Source: Shewanella zhangzhouensis
GTDB taxonomy: Bacteria > Pseudomonadota > Gammaproteobacteria > Enterobacterales > Shewanellaceae
DNA length: 64,000 nt
Direction: 5' to 3'
Assembly (NCBI RefSeq): GCF_019457615.1
Contig: NZ_CP080414.1
Location: forward strand, 3,979,501-4,043,500
Below, in pieces: positions 51,772 through 61,700 of this stretch (the first letter of the stretch is position 1; every line of letters starts with the position of its first letter). The position numbers were made by a program, and so were the translations under genes. Below the pieces are notes generated by a model. The model ran no database searches and was not told where the DNA came from. It was given only the letters and a program-made list of their open reading frames with translations.

Positions 51772-54184
51772 TATCTTCCCTGACCATGCCCACGGGCTGC
51801 GCCCTGAGTTCCCCCTGCATCCTCACCAGCTGGAAAAACTGCGGCAGGTTAAAGCGGCCGTGCATCTCGTAAAGCCCGTCAAAGGCATGTTGCTGGCTCA
51901 CTTTACTCACCAGTGCCTCAACCGTGGTGCCATGCTGCACATAGTGGCTGATTTCGTTTTTGTGATTGAGGATAAAAACATCAATCCCCTCCTCTCTCGG
52001 CCGCAGGAAATATTGAATCACATCCTCAGTGGCATAGTCCTGGATAAGCTCGGGCACACTGGCAAACGGATCGTCCCCCAACCCGGGTCTGGGGATAGAC
52101 AGCAAATGACCACGGCTCATCTGCTTGTAAATTGAAGGCGCATCGGCAAGGTCTTCGTACGCCACGCCCAGGGTATTAAAGAACAGTCCGTAGTTTCGGG
52201 TACCAATACGCAGAGGCTGCACCAGGGTCGATGAGGCGCTTGCCTGACAACTCAGGTTAGCAACCTGTTTCAGCAAGGAATGTACCGCCAACTCAAGCTG
52301 AAAGGTTAAGCGCGAGCTGCAACCCAGAGTTCTGAGGTCCAGCTTGCCCGCAGCACGGCGGATCCCAGGTGCCAGAAAGGTCATGGCCTTTAGCAGCGCC
52401 TGCTCGCCTTCAAAATGGTGTGCATGCCACTCTCCCCAGGAGTTGAACGACAGCACATCCAGCGAGCCCAGCATGTTGAGCTGCTTGCGTCCCAGGGAGA
52501 AGAGGTTGGCGTTCATGATATCCACCAGAACTTCCTGCCCTGGCCAGTCTGTGGTGGGGTCATACTCAAGGTTGACCACCAACACCAGTTTTCGGTAGTG
52601 CCAGGGCTGACAGAGATCCTGCTTGGAAACCTTAAGTTCTGTATCCTTTATCGCTTCACGCAAACGCTTACCTGTAGCAGCAAGGCGGGCGCCCAACCTG
52701 CGCTCACCGTAACTGAACCAGTGGGTATGGTCATCACACACCTGGTTTATACACGCCCACAGCAGCAGCGACGCAAGGTTATCTGCAACATATACTGCCG
52801 CTTCGCCCTTTAATGCCGATGCCTGGGGCTCCTGACGATAGAGGTAATGTGTTCCATCAGACTGACTGGTGATCACAGTCAACACCGGCTCTTGCAAGCG
52901 GCTGCTCCAGAGCGGATTCAACTTGGAAACCAGATGCTTGTCTTCGTTAAAGCAGGTATGCAGCTTGCGGGTGAGCATGCCCAGGTCTTCGACCCTGAGC
53001 CCCTCATTAACGCCGTAGTTGGCCGCAAAGCGCAGCAGCTTCTGATAGCTCGCGAGCATCAACTCATTCAACTGGGCGTTGAACCACTGCAGCTGCCCCG
53101 TATGCCAATCTTCACAGTCATCCAGAGTCTGGATAAGGGTATCTGGCCACTCCCAGGCCGACACCAACAACTGCATTTTCAGGTAGCGCCAATCCTTGGG
53201 TTGCTGAGGATGACTCAAGCGCACGGCGCACTTGAGATAAAAGCAGCGTCGCACAATCTCAAGCCGACGGTGATCTTCTATCGCAAGCAAATACTCCTCT
53301 ATCGCTTCGTAAAGTAAGAAGTAAGGATCGTTGGCGGTGGAAAAATCCCCCTTGGTAGTGTGCAGCCACACCCTGGTACTCAATTGTTCTGTATTGGGGT
53401 AGCGCCAGGCATAGGCCTCCAGCAGCAACACCTTGAGCAGCGCCTTGTGGGGCTTTACCAGCCCCTTGTAGAGCTGCCACAGGGAGGCACTGAAATACTC
53501 GCTGGCGGGCAAACTTTGCACATCCCCGAGCCAAAGTCCGTCACTGTCGGGCCTGGCATCGGGCCACCAATACAATGGCTTGCCACCGAGGCAAATTTGG
53601 GTGCGGTAAAACTCTTCCAGAAGCAGCCAGTGCTGTGCACTGCCACTGTGTTCCACCCCCAGCCTTACCCGTCCGTTACCCGAATAACTTTTGTCTGCAC
53701 GAAACTGAAAGGGATGCACCAGATAAAAGTTCACCTCAAACTCAAAGCCCGCAAACCATTGATGCAAGAGCGCCAACTTATCGGCCAGGGCCTGGATGTC
53801 ATCGGCGGATAAATTAGGCTCGTGGATAACCCATACATCAACATCGCTGAAGGGGTTTTGTCCGAAGCTGCCTGTGCTGCCCATGGCATAAATACCTTCG
53901 ATGGCATAAGGCCAATCGGCACGCAGACTGGGAAGTGCCAGAGACAATACCCTGGCGGCTTCCAAATGGGGGTCCTGGGGTTCAAAACGTGCCAAACCAC
54001 AAGGTGTGGCATGGCCGTTGTAGCCGGGAATTCGGGGGCCATGAAAGTGGAGCAACAGCGGAATCGCGTGAAGAAGGTGTCGTTTGAGGGGAGAAAGCAA
54101 CGCCAGCGCCCGGGCCAGTCGGACCTTGTTGAGGCGTTCTGACAAGCTCAAAGCAGATGTTGACCACCGACTATGCGCGATCAT
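51755..54184 (-). CDS. cyaA: Class I adenylate cyclase
   Basis: The 809-residue protein has the N-terminal nucleotidyl-transferase-like catalytic domain with MGSTGSFGQ and SDVDVWV (about 101-119), then the long regulatory domain with conserved HWLLLEEFYRT and the C-terminal part. It makes cAMP from ATP. The length is typical of the enterobacterial-type class I enzyme (E. coli 848). It is divergent from hemC with a probable CRP site between. Confidence 0.95.
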   Translation of the reverse strand: MIAHSRWSTSALSLSERLNKVRLARALALLSPLKRHLLHAIPLLLHFHGPRIPGYNGHATPCGLARFEPQDPHLEAARVLSLALPSLRADWPYAIEGIYAMGSTGSFGQNPFSDVDVWVIHEPNLSADDIQALADKLALLHQWFAGFEFEVNFYLVHPFQFRADKSYSGNGRVRLGVEHSGSAQHWLLLEEFYRTQICLGGKPLYWWPDARPDSDGLWLGDVQSLPASEYFSASLWQLYKGLVKPHKALLKVLLLEAYAWRYPNTEQLSTRVWLHTTKGDFSTANDPYFLLYEAIEEYLLAIEDHRRLEIVRRCFYLKCAVRLSHPQQPKDWRYLKMQLLVSAWEWPDTLIQTLDDCEDWHTGQLQWFNAQLNELMLASYQKLLRFAANYGVNEGLRVEDLGMLTRKLHTCFNEDKHLVSKLNPLWSSRLQEPVLTVITSQSDGTHYLYRQEPQASALKGEAAVYVADNLASLLLWACINQVCDDHTHWFSYGERRLGARLAATGKRLREAIKDTELKVSKQDLCQPWHYRKLVLVVNLEYDPTTDWPGQEVLVDIMNANLFSLGRKQLNMLGSLDVLSFNSWGEWHAHHFEGEQALLKAMTFLAPGIRRAAGKLDLRTLGCSSRLTFQLELAVHSLLKQVANLSCQASASSTLVQPLRIGTRNYGLFFNTLGVAYEDLADAPSIYKQMSRGHLLSIPRPGLGDDPFASVPELIQDYATEDVIQYFLRPREEGIDVFILNHKNEISHYVQHGTTVEALVSKVSQQHAFDGLYEMHGRFNLPQFFQLVRMQGELRAQPVGMVREDMGAEF

Positions 54185-54251
54185 CTTAATGCGTCACCAT
54201 TCCCTGGACCCAAAGTTATCCCATGCTAACACCCAGGATGGCGAACGCAAA

Positions 54252-54275
54252 CATTTGCGATAGAGATCACATTTT
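54252..54275. promoter_or_regulatory. Probable CRP-cAMP site between cyaA and hemC
   Basis: TGCGA-N6-TCACA at 54256-54271 matches the CRP consensus TGTGA-N6-TCACA at 9 of 10 positions, with A/T-rich flanks. It lies about 70 bp before cyaA. The cyaA gene of E. coli is also repressed by CRP, so autoregulation is likely. Confidence 0.55.
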
Positions 54276-54389
54276 TACCGACAGTTTCTCCTTTCACACC
54301 ACAAAGATGCGACAGCGGTTCCTTACATAGTCGCCGAGGCAATGTTAGCATTGGCGCAACTAACGCAGACCATAAGATGGAAAATCGGC

Positions 54390-55322
54390 ATGTCTCAAAA
54401 CCTTATTCGTATCGCGACCCGCAAAAGCCCCCTTGCCATGTGGCAGGCTGAGTTTGTTAAAGCAGAGCTTGAGCGCATTCATCCGGATTTGACCGTGGAA
54501 CTGCTGCCCATGAGCACCAAGGGCGACGTTATTCTGGATACACCACTGGCCAAGGTAGGTGGTAAAGGCCTGTTCGTGAAAGAGCTGGAAGTCGCCATGC
54601 TGGAAGGCCGCGCCGACATTGCCGTTCACTCAATGAAAGACGTGCCGGTAGATTTTCCGGAAGGCCTGGGCCTTGAAGTAATTTGTGAACGCGAAGACCC
54701 ACGGGACGCGTTTGTGTCCAACACTTACAAAAGTATCGATGAGCTGCCACAGGGCGCCGTGGTAGGCACCTCCAGCCTGCGTCGACAGTGTCAACTGCGC
54801 GCCCGTCGCCCCGATCTGATTATCAAAGACCTGCGCGGTAACGTTGGCACCCGTTTGGCCAAACTCGACTCAGGTGAATACGATGCCATTATCCTCGCCG
54901 CGGCGGGCCTTATCCGCCTTAAGCTTGCCGAGCGCATCGCAGGTTTTATCAGTACCAAAGAGTCACTGCCTGCCAATGGTCAGGGCGCTGTAGGCATTGA
55001 ATGCCGCACCGATGATACCCGCGTCAAAGCCCTGCTGGCACCGCTGGAGCACAAAGAAACCCGTCTGCGCGTACTTGCTGAGCGCGCCATGAATACCCGC
55101 CTAGAAGGGGGCTGTCAGGTGCCGATTGGTGCTTTTGCCGAAATCGAAGCCGACACCCTGACACTGCGTGGTTTGGTGGGTAACCCCGATGGCAGCGAAG
55201 TGATCACAGGCTCTGTGACAGGCTCAACTGCCGATGCGGTTGCGCTGGGTCATCAACTGGCAGACGACCTGCTCAGCCGCGGCGCGAAAACCATTCTGGA
55301 TGCGGTCTACGCCCGGAACTGA
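54390..55322 (+). CDS. hemC: Porphobilinogen deaminase
   Basis: The 310-residue enzyme has all family features: IRIATRKSPLAMWQA, the catalytic Asp in IAVHSMKDVP, GTSSLRR, DLRGNVGTRL, and the dipyrromethane-cofactor cysteine C242 in EGGCQVPIG. It polymerises four porphobilinogens to hydroxymethylbilane. The start at 54390 (MSQNLI) aligns the cofactor cysteine with E. coli C242. Confidence 0.97.
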   Translation: MSQNLIRIATRKSPLAMWQAEFVKAELERIHPDLTVELLPMSTKGDVILDTPLAKVGGKGLFVKELEVAMLEGRADIAVHSMKDVPVDFPEGLGLEVICEREDPRDAFVSNTYKSIDELPQGAVVGTSSLRRQCQLRARRPDLIIKDLRGNVGTRLAKLDSGEYDAIILAAAGLIRLKLAERIAGFISTKESLPANGQGAVGIECRTDDTRVKALLAPLEHKETRLRVLAERAMNTRLEGGCQVPIGAFAEIEADTLTLRGLVGNPDGSEVITGSVTGSTADAVALGHQLADDLLSRGAKTILDAVYARN

Positions 55323-55324
55323 CC

Positions 55325-56044
55325 ATGAAGCTGCTGCTCACCCGTCCTGAGGGCAAAAACGCCGCCATGGCCAGTGCGCTGGATGCGCTGGCCATACCTT
55401 ATTTGGTGGAACCCTTGTTATCGGTGGAGGCAGCAGCCGTCACTCAAGCGCAGGTCGATGAACTTTCCCGCGCCGACATACTCATCTTCATCAGCACCAG
55501 TGCGGTCAGTTTTGCCACCCCCTGGCTGCAGAACCAATGGCCAAATGCCGACTATTACGCAGTGGGAGATGCCACTGCCGATGCCCTGGCTTTGCAGGGT
55601 ATCACGGCCGAGCGCTCACCCGCCGACAGCCAGGCCACTGAAGGTTTACTCACACTCCCCTCTCTGGCACATGTATCCGGTAAACACATAGTCATAGTCC
55701 GGGGCAAAGGTGGCCGCGAAGCCATGGCAGATGGTTTGCGGCTTCGTGGGGCAAATGTCAGCTATCTTGAGGTCTATCAGCGGGCGTGTCCGCCATTGGA
55801 TGTTCCTGCCATTGTCAGTCGCTGGCAATCCTTCGGCATAGACACCATAGTAGTGACCAGTGGTGAAGTACTGGAAAACTTGATAAATCTGGTGCCCAAA
55901 GACAGTTTTGCATGGCTCAGAGACTGTCATATCATAGTCCCCAGTACCCGGGTCGAAACCCAAGCAAGGAAAAAGGGACTTCTTCGAGTCACCAACGCCG
56001 GAGCAGCAAACCATGCCGCCGTGCTGGACGCATTGGGCATTTAA
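55325..56044 (+). CDS. hemD: Uroporphyrinogen-III synthase
   Basis: The 239-residue protein has the two-domain HemD pattern (LLTRPEGKN, FISTSAV, VGDATADAL, IVRGKGGREAMADGLRLRGA, VVTSGEVLENL, VPSTRVE). It cyclises hydroxymethylbilane to uroporphyrinogen III. It starts 2 bp after hemC and is in the hemCDXY operon. Confidence 0.95.
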   Translation: MKLLLTRPEGKNAAMASALDALAIPYLVEPLLSVEAAAVTQAQVDELSRADILIFISTSAVSFATPWLQNQWPNADYYAVGDATADALALQGITAERSPADSQATEGLLTLPSLAHVSGKHIVIVRGKGGREAMADGLRLRGANVSYLEVYQRACPPLDVPAIVSRWQSFGIDTIVVTSGEVLENLINLVPKDSFAWLRDCHIIVPSTRVETQARKKGLLRVTNAGAANHAAVLDALGI

Positions 56045-56101
56045 GCTTTTGCTGCTTTGGTTTCCCTGAATTGCACGCTTTCTAGCATCAAGGATTGTTT
56101 C

Positions 56102-57289
56102 ATGGAAAACCAACAGCAAGAGGCCGCCGCAGAGTCAAAGGCTTTGCCTCCTTCACCCTCTTCTCAGCCCAAAGATATTGAGCCCAATAAAGAGTCCCGC
56201 CCCGGCAGTTCCTGGAGCATGCGTATAGCGGTGGCACTTGCGCTGGTGATGGGTGCCACGGCACTGGCGGGTGGTTACTATCTCTATCAACAGTTGGTGG
56301 AACAGTACCACTACACACTGTCGGTGGAGGAGAAACAGAGCGCCGCGCTGAAAGAGCCGGTATCGCGCCTGAGTCAATTGGAACAAGGGCTGAAGCAGAT
56401 AGGCCAGTTGGAGACTGAGCTGGGGCGTCTTACCGCCGATCAGAGTGCCCTTGAGCGTCGTCTGACCAATCTGTCTCAGAAAACCCCCGACGATTGGCTG
56501 ATTGCCGAAGCCGACTATCTTGTGCGCATGGCAGGCCGTAAACTCTGGCTTGAGCAAGACCCGGCCACTGCGCTGAGTTTGCTGAAAACCGCCGATGAGC
56601 GTATCGCCGCCATGCAGCAGCCTTCACTGTTCAGCCTGCGCAAAGCGCTCGCGGCCGATATGGAACAGGTGGCTTCGGTCCGCAGTACCGATATCGCCGG
56701 CAACGTTTATGCGTTGGACGAAATCATGAAACGTATTGAGCGATTGACTCCGGGTCGTAATAAGCAGGAATACACTCCACCCACCGATGAGACCATCAGC
56801 GACTCCCTGAATGACTGGCAAACCAACCTGGCAAAAAGTTGGAAAGCGCTGATCAATGACTTTGTGACCGTACGTCAGCGTACCGGCGATATTACGCCTC
56901 TCCTTTCCCCGGAGCAGGAGTGGTATCTGAAAGAAAACATTCGCACCAAGCTGCTGCAGGCCCAACTTGCGCTGTATAGACACGATGAACTGAGCTTCCG
57001 GGAAGCCGTTTTGATGGCAAGTGGTTGGGTAAAACTCTATTTCAGTGTGGACTCAGGTACTGGGGCACAAATACTCGAACGTCTCGATTCGCTGGCGTCC
57101 CTGCGCATCGATGCTGTGCCCATCAGCAAATTCCAGTCCAGCGACATGCTCAGAACCCTGGTGCAGGACGGCGTTAAGGCACCGCTGCCAATCCCCAATC
57201 CCACGCCAACACCGGCAGTGAATCCTCTGCCCGAGCCGGATCAGGAGCCAGAACCTTCTACGGCAGCCGGATCGGAGGCTGAGGCATGA
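56102..57289 (+). CDS. hemX: HemX-type membrane protein
   Basis: The 395-residue protein has a cytoplasmic Pro/Ser-rich N-terminus, a single transmembrane segment (MRIAVALALVMGATALAGGY, about 40-59), a periplasmic helical domain and a Pro/Glu-rich tail. Proteins of this kind sit in the hemCDXY operon of gammaproteobacteria; the function is unknown (older notes call it a uroporphyrinogen methylase, without good support). It overlaps hemY by 4 bp (ATGA). Confidence 0.88.
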   Translation: MENQQQEAAAESKALPPSPSSQPKDIEPNKESRPGSSWSMRIAVALALVMGATALAGGYYLYQQLVEQYHYTLSVEEKQSAALKEPVSRLSQLEQGLKQIGQLETELGRLTADQSALERRLTNLSQKTPDDWLIAEADYLVRMAGRKLWLEQDPATALSLLKTADERIAAMQQPSLFSLRKALAADMEQVASVRSTDIAGNVYALDEIMKRIERLTPGRNKQEYTPPTDETISDSLNDWQTNLAKSWKALINDFVTVRQRTGDITPLLSPEQEWYLKENIRTKLLQAQLALYRHDELSFREAVLMASGWVKLYFSVDSGTGAQILERLDSLASLRIDAVPISKFQSSDMLRTLVQDGVKAPLPIPNPTPTPAVNPLPEPDQEPEPSTAAGSEAEA

Positions 57290-58452
57290 TAAAAACGCTT
57301 ATTTATCTTGGCATTATTCTGATTGGGCTGTGTTTAAGCCCCTACATTGTTGGTAACACCGGCTATCTGTACCTGTCAGCCTGGGGCTACGAAATTGAAA
57401 CCAGTCTGGTGTTTGCCATTGTCGCGCTGGTGATTGCCTACGGCGTTATCGTGATTGCCGAATGGATAGCGATTAAAAGCATTAGCCTGGTGCTGGGCAG
57501 CCGTTATTTGCCCGAACGCTGGCGTCGCAATGCCGCCAAGCGCCATACTCTGAACGGCGCACTGGCGCTTGCTGAAGAGAATTGGCCCGATGCTGAGCGC
57601 TGTATGGCCAAAGGAGCCGCCAAAGGTGAATTGCCGGCACTGAATCTGCTTGCTGCTGCAAGGGCGGCTCAGCATCAGGGAAAATATGCCGAGCGCGATG
57701 ACTATCTTGAAAAAGCCGTAACAGAGCCGAATGCGGCGACGGCCGTGTTTACAACCCGCACCCGCTATCTGCTTAAACAGGGCCAGCTGGAGCGTGCCAG
57801 AACCGCACTCAATCATCTGGCGCCAACCAGCAAAAGCAGTGCTGCCGTGGTAAAGCTTGCCATGGAAGTCTATCTTGCCCAGCAGGATTGGCGGGCGCTG
57901 AGGGAATTGTTACCTGCCATCAAGAAACACGCACTGCTTAATGATGCCAGTTTTGAAGACTTGTCTGTCAGAGTCAGCGTGAACCTGCTGGAGCAGGCCG
58001 GCAGTAAAGATTGGGATAGCCTGGACAAAGAATGGCAGTGGCTATCCCGCAGCGAAAAGCAGCTCAGTGCCAATCGTGCCGCCTACGCACTTGGGCTGGC
58101 CAAACAAGGTAAAAAGGCCGAGGCCGTTAAACTGCTGCTTAAAGATCTGGAGTCTTTGCCCGAGAGTCACATTCTCACGCTGCTCCCCCAAATTCTGAAT
58201 GGTCAGGATGAGCTACCAAGGCAACAATTGCTCAAGCTCGCTCCCAGATACGAGGATGTGCATGAGTATCATGAATGTGTGGCGCGGCTTTGCCAGCAAG
58301 CCCGGGAGTTTAAAACTGCCAACGAGCATTGGCGTAGAGCCTGTGAGTTAAATCCATCCAAAGAAAATTGGTTGGCACTCGCGGAGCTCGACGAGCAACT
58401 GGGCAATACTGAACTCGCGTTGCAACATTACCGGAAGGCCGCCAAGGCCTGA
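57286..58452 (+). CDS. hemY: HemY-type protein with tetratricopeptide repeats
   Basis: The 388-residue protein has two transmembrane helices at the N-terminus (about 4-18 and 42-60) with the conserved GYEIETSLVFAI between them. TPR-like helical repeats follow in the cytoplasm. This is the proteobacterial HemY (HemY_N plus TPR), not the protoporphyrinogen oxidase HemY of Bacillus. It is the last gene of the operon and is followed by a strong terminator. Confidence 0.9.
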   Translation: MIKTLIYLGIILIGLCLSPYIVGNTGYLYLSAWGYEIETSLVFAIVALVIAYGVIVIAEWIAIKSISLVLGSRYLPERWRRNAAKRHTLNGALALAEENWPDAERCMAKGAAKGELPALNLLAAARAAQHQGKYAERDDYLEKAVTEPNAATAVFTTRTRYLLKQGQLERARTALNHLAPTSKSSAAVVKLAMEVYLAQQDWRALRELLPAIKKHALLNDASFEDLSVRVSVNLLEQAGSKDWDSLDKEWQWLSRSEKQLSANRAAYALGLAKQGKKAEAVKLLLKDLESLPESHILTLLPQILNGQDELPRQQLLKLAPRYEDVHEYHECVARLCQQAREFKTANEHWRRACELNPSKENWLALAELDEQLGNTELALQHYRKAAKA

Positions 58453-58486
58453 CACCATTACCGAACAACATTTTGTTAACCTAAAC

Positions 58487-58530
58487 AAAGCGTTTTCGTG
58501 GTTTTTGCCATGAAAACGCTTTTTTTTTGT
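58487..58530 (+). terminator. Terminator after hemY
   Basis: A 15-bp stem (58487-58501 with 58508-58522, one G-T pair) has a short loop followed by a long T-run. Confidence 0.9.
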
Positions 58531-58664
58531 TTGTCGCCTACACTATATATAGGCATTTACTGATGAATTAACCACCAGATATCCGGTGTCAGAACTAGTG
58601 TAAAAACGTCAAACAAGATGACAAAAAGCTAAGTTTTTTAATAAGTAAGGATGCCGTCAAAAAA

Positions 58665-58693
58665 TTGACTTAAAGGTGTTTTAGAATTACACT
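58665..58693 (+). promoter_or_regulatory. Candidate promoter of the adhesin gene
   Basis: TTGACT (58665-58670) and TACACT (58688-58693) are separated by 17 bp, a good sigma-70 layout, 76 bp before the start codon. Confidence 0.5.
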
Positions 58694-58768
58694 TCACTTC
58701 TTAAGTTGGGTAATTTTGCCTGTTCTCAGGCAAATTCTGTATCGAATATAAGCCGTTGGGAGCTTGTT

Positions 58769-61700
58769 ATGGGTTCGTATATCACACCGAAAAATGGATT
58801 GCTCAAGTCGGTAAATGGGCAAATTAGCATGGTCGCTGAAGGCGCAGAAAAATCTGTTTCTGCAGGTGATGCAATTCCCGCTGGAGCCGTGCTTTGGATT
58901 AAGGAAGGCGCGCAATTTGAATTGGTGCTGGAGGACGGCACCATTATCAGCGAATCAAACACCCCTACAACGGCCAATCAGCCAGAAGTTGGAGCTGAAC
59001 AGCTTGACCCCAATGCGCTGAATGAAATTGAAGCGCTACAGGCCCAAATTGCCGCTGGTGATGATCCAACGGCAGATCTGCCTGAAACCGCAGCAGGCGG
59101 CCAGACCGGTAACGAAGGCGGCTCTGGCTTTGTCAGCCTGGACAGAAGCGGCAGCGAAACCCTTGCAAGCTCGGGTTATGATTCTACATTTGACGCCCAA
59201 TTCCCAGAATCAACAATACTCGAAACCCAACCCATCGAACCCCTGCTTGTTACGCCACTGGTTATTACTGTTGACGCTCCCGACAATTCAACAGATACCA
59301 CTCCGACGATTACTGGTACCACAGATGCAGAACCCGGCAGCACAGTTACCATCGTTGTCACCGACAGCAATGGCGATACCCAGACCCTGACTACCATAGT
59401 CAATGAGGACGGAACATACAGCGTTGATGTGGTCGACCCCTTACCTGAAGGGGGTTATACCGCCGATGCCAGTGTCATAGACACCACCGGCAATACCGGC
59501 ACAGCAACGGATGTGGGTGATGTTGTTTCTCCTGAAGTGAGCATCACAGCCAATCAAACCGACGTAGAAGAAGGTGGCACTGCGTCTTTCGTTGTGAGCC
59601 TGGACGAAGCCTCAAACGAAGACATCACAGTCACCTTTACTTATTCAGGTGTTGCAGAAGACGGTACCGACTTTATCGGTGTGGCAAGCGTAGTGATCCC
59701 TGCCGGCCAAACCAGCGTTACCATTAACATCAACACCATTGACGACAAGCTGTACGAAGTTTCTGAAGACTTCACCATCACCATTTCCAGCGTCACCGGT
59801 GGCAATGCAGTGATAGGTGCCGAAAACAGTGCCAGCACCAACATTGTTGATGAAGCCGTACCCGGTCCTGAAGACACAGTCACAGTGACCCTGAATGGTC
59901 CAACTACTGTTGCAGAAGGTGAGAATACTGGCACCTACACTGTGACCCTGAGCGACCCAGCGCCGGCTGGCAGCATAGTTACACTCACCTACACCTACAT
60001 CACCGCTGACGGCAACGACATTGTTGAAACAATACAAGCCATCATTGGTGCAGATGGCGTTACAGCGACCTTTACTATCGCCACAGTTAACGACGAAGTA
60101 TTCGAACCAACGGAATCCTTCAGTGTCAGTGTCAGCGGTATCGTCACGCCAGATGGCACACCTGTGTTTGAAAACCTCGACCTGACCGATGCAACGGTTA
60201 CCACTGACATCCTGGATAACGATCTGTCAGCCAGCATCACTCTGGATGCCAACATCACTGCCGATGACATCATTAACAGTGCTGAAGCCGGTCAAACAAT
60301 CCCTGTAACTGGTGTAGTCGGTGCCGACGTTAAAGTGGGTGACACTGTTACCCTTACAATCAACGGTAAATCCTTCACAGGTCAGGTATTTGACGACAAC
60401 GGCACCCTGCGTTTCAGCATTGATGTGCCTGGCAGCGATCTGGCGGCAGATGCAGACCGCGTCATTGATGCCTCTGTTTCAACTTCCGATGACGCCGGCA
60501 ACACCGCCTCAGCCGACGACACCGAAGGCTATGGTGTCGACACGGAAATCAGTGCCACCATCGACCTCAACCCCATCGTGGTCGGCGATGACAACGTCAT
60601 CAACCAGGCCGAAAGCGACGGCAGCGTGACCCTCAGCGGTACCGTGGGCGGCGACGTCAAACTCGGCGACACCGTGACCCTGACCCTCGATGGCGAAGAA
60701 ATTGCCTCCGTGCTGGTGATTGACCTCGGTGGCGGCGTACTGGGCTTCACCACCACCGTCGATGCCGCCCTGCTGGTCGGCGCTGACGTGAACAGCATCA
60801 CCGCCTCCGTCACCACCACCGATGACGCCGGCAACACCGCCTCAGCCGACGACACCGAAGGCTATGGTGTCGACACGGAAATCAGTGCCACCATCGACCT
60901 CAACCCCATCGTGGTCGGCGATGACAACGTCATCAACCAGGCCGAAAGCGACGGCAGCGTGACCCTCAGCGGTACCGTGGGCGGCGACGTCAAACTCGGC
61001 GACACCGTGACCCTGACCCTCGATGGCGAAGAAATTGCCTCCGTGCTGGTGATTGACCTCGGTGGCGGCGTACTGGGCTTCACCACCACCGTCGATGCCG
61101 CCCTGCTGGTCGGCGCTGACGTGAACAGCATCACCGCCTCCGTCACCACCACCGATGACGCCGGCAACACCGCCTCAGCCGACGACACCGAAGGCTATGG
61201 TGTCGACACGGAAATCAGTGCCACCATCGACCTCAACCCCATCGTGGTCGGCGATGACAACGTCATCAACCAGGCCGAAAGCGACGGCAGCGTGACCCTC
61301 AGCGGTACCGTGGGCGGCGACGTCAAACTCGGCGACACCGTGACCCTGACCCTCGATGGCGAAGAAATTGCCTCCGTGCTGGTGATTGACCTCGGTGGCG
61401 GCGTACTGGGCTTCACCACCACCGTCGATGCCGCCCTGCTGGTCGGCGCTGACGTGAACAGCATCACCGCCTCCGTCACCACCACCGATGACGCCGGCAA
61501 CACCGCCTCAGCCGACGACACCGAAGGCTATGGTGTCGACACGGAAATCAGTGCCACCATCGACCTCAACCCCATCGTGGTCGGCGATGACAACGTCATC
61601 AACCAGGCCGAAAGCGACGGCAGCGTGACCCTCAGCGGTACCGTGGGCGGCGACGTCAAACTCGGCGACACCGTGACCCTGACCCTCGATGGCGAAGAAA

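Larger units (their letters stand above)
58453..58768 (+). other. hemY-adhesin intergenic region
   Basis: The 316-bp gap holds the hemY terminator (58487-58530), an A/T-rich stretch and the candidate adhesin promoter. No small gene is seen. Confidence 0.6.
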
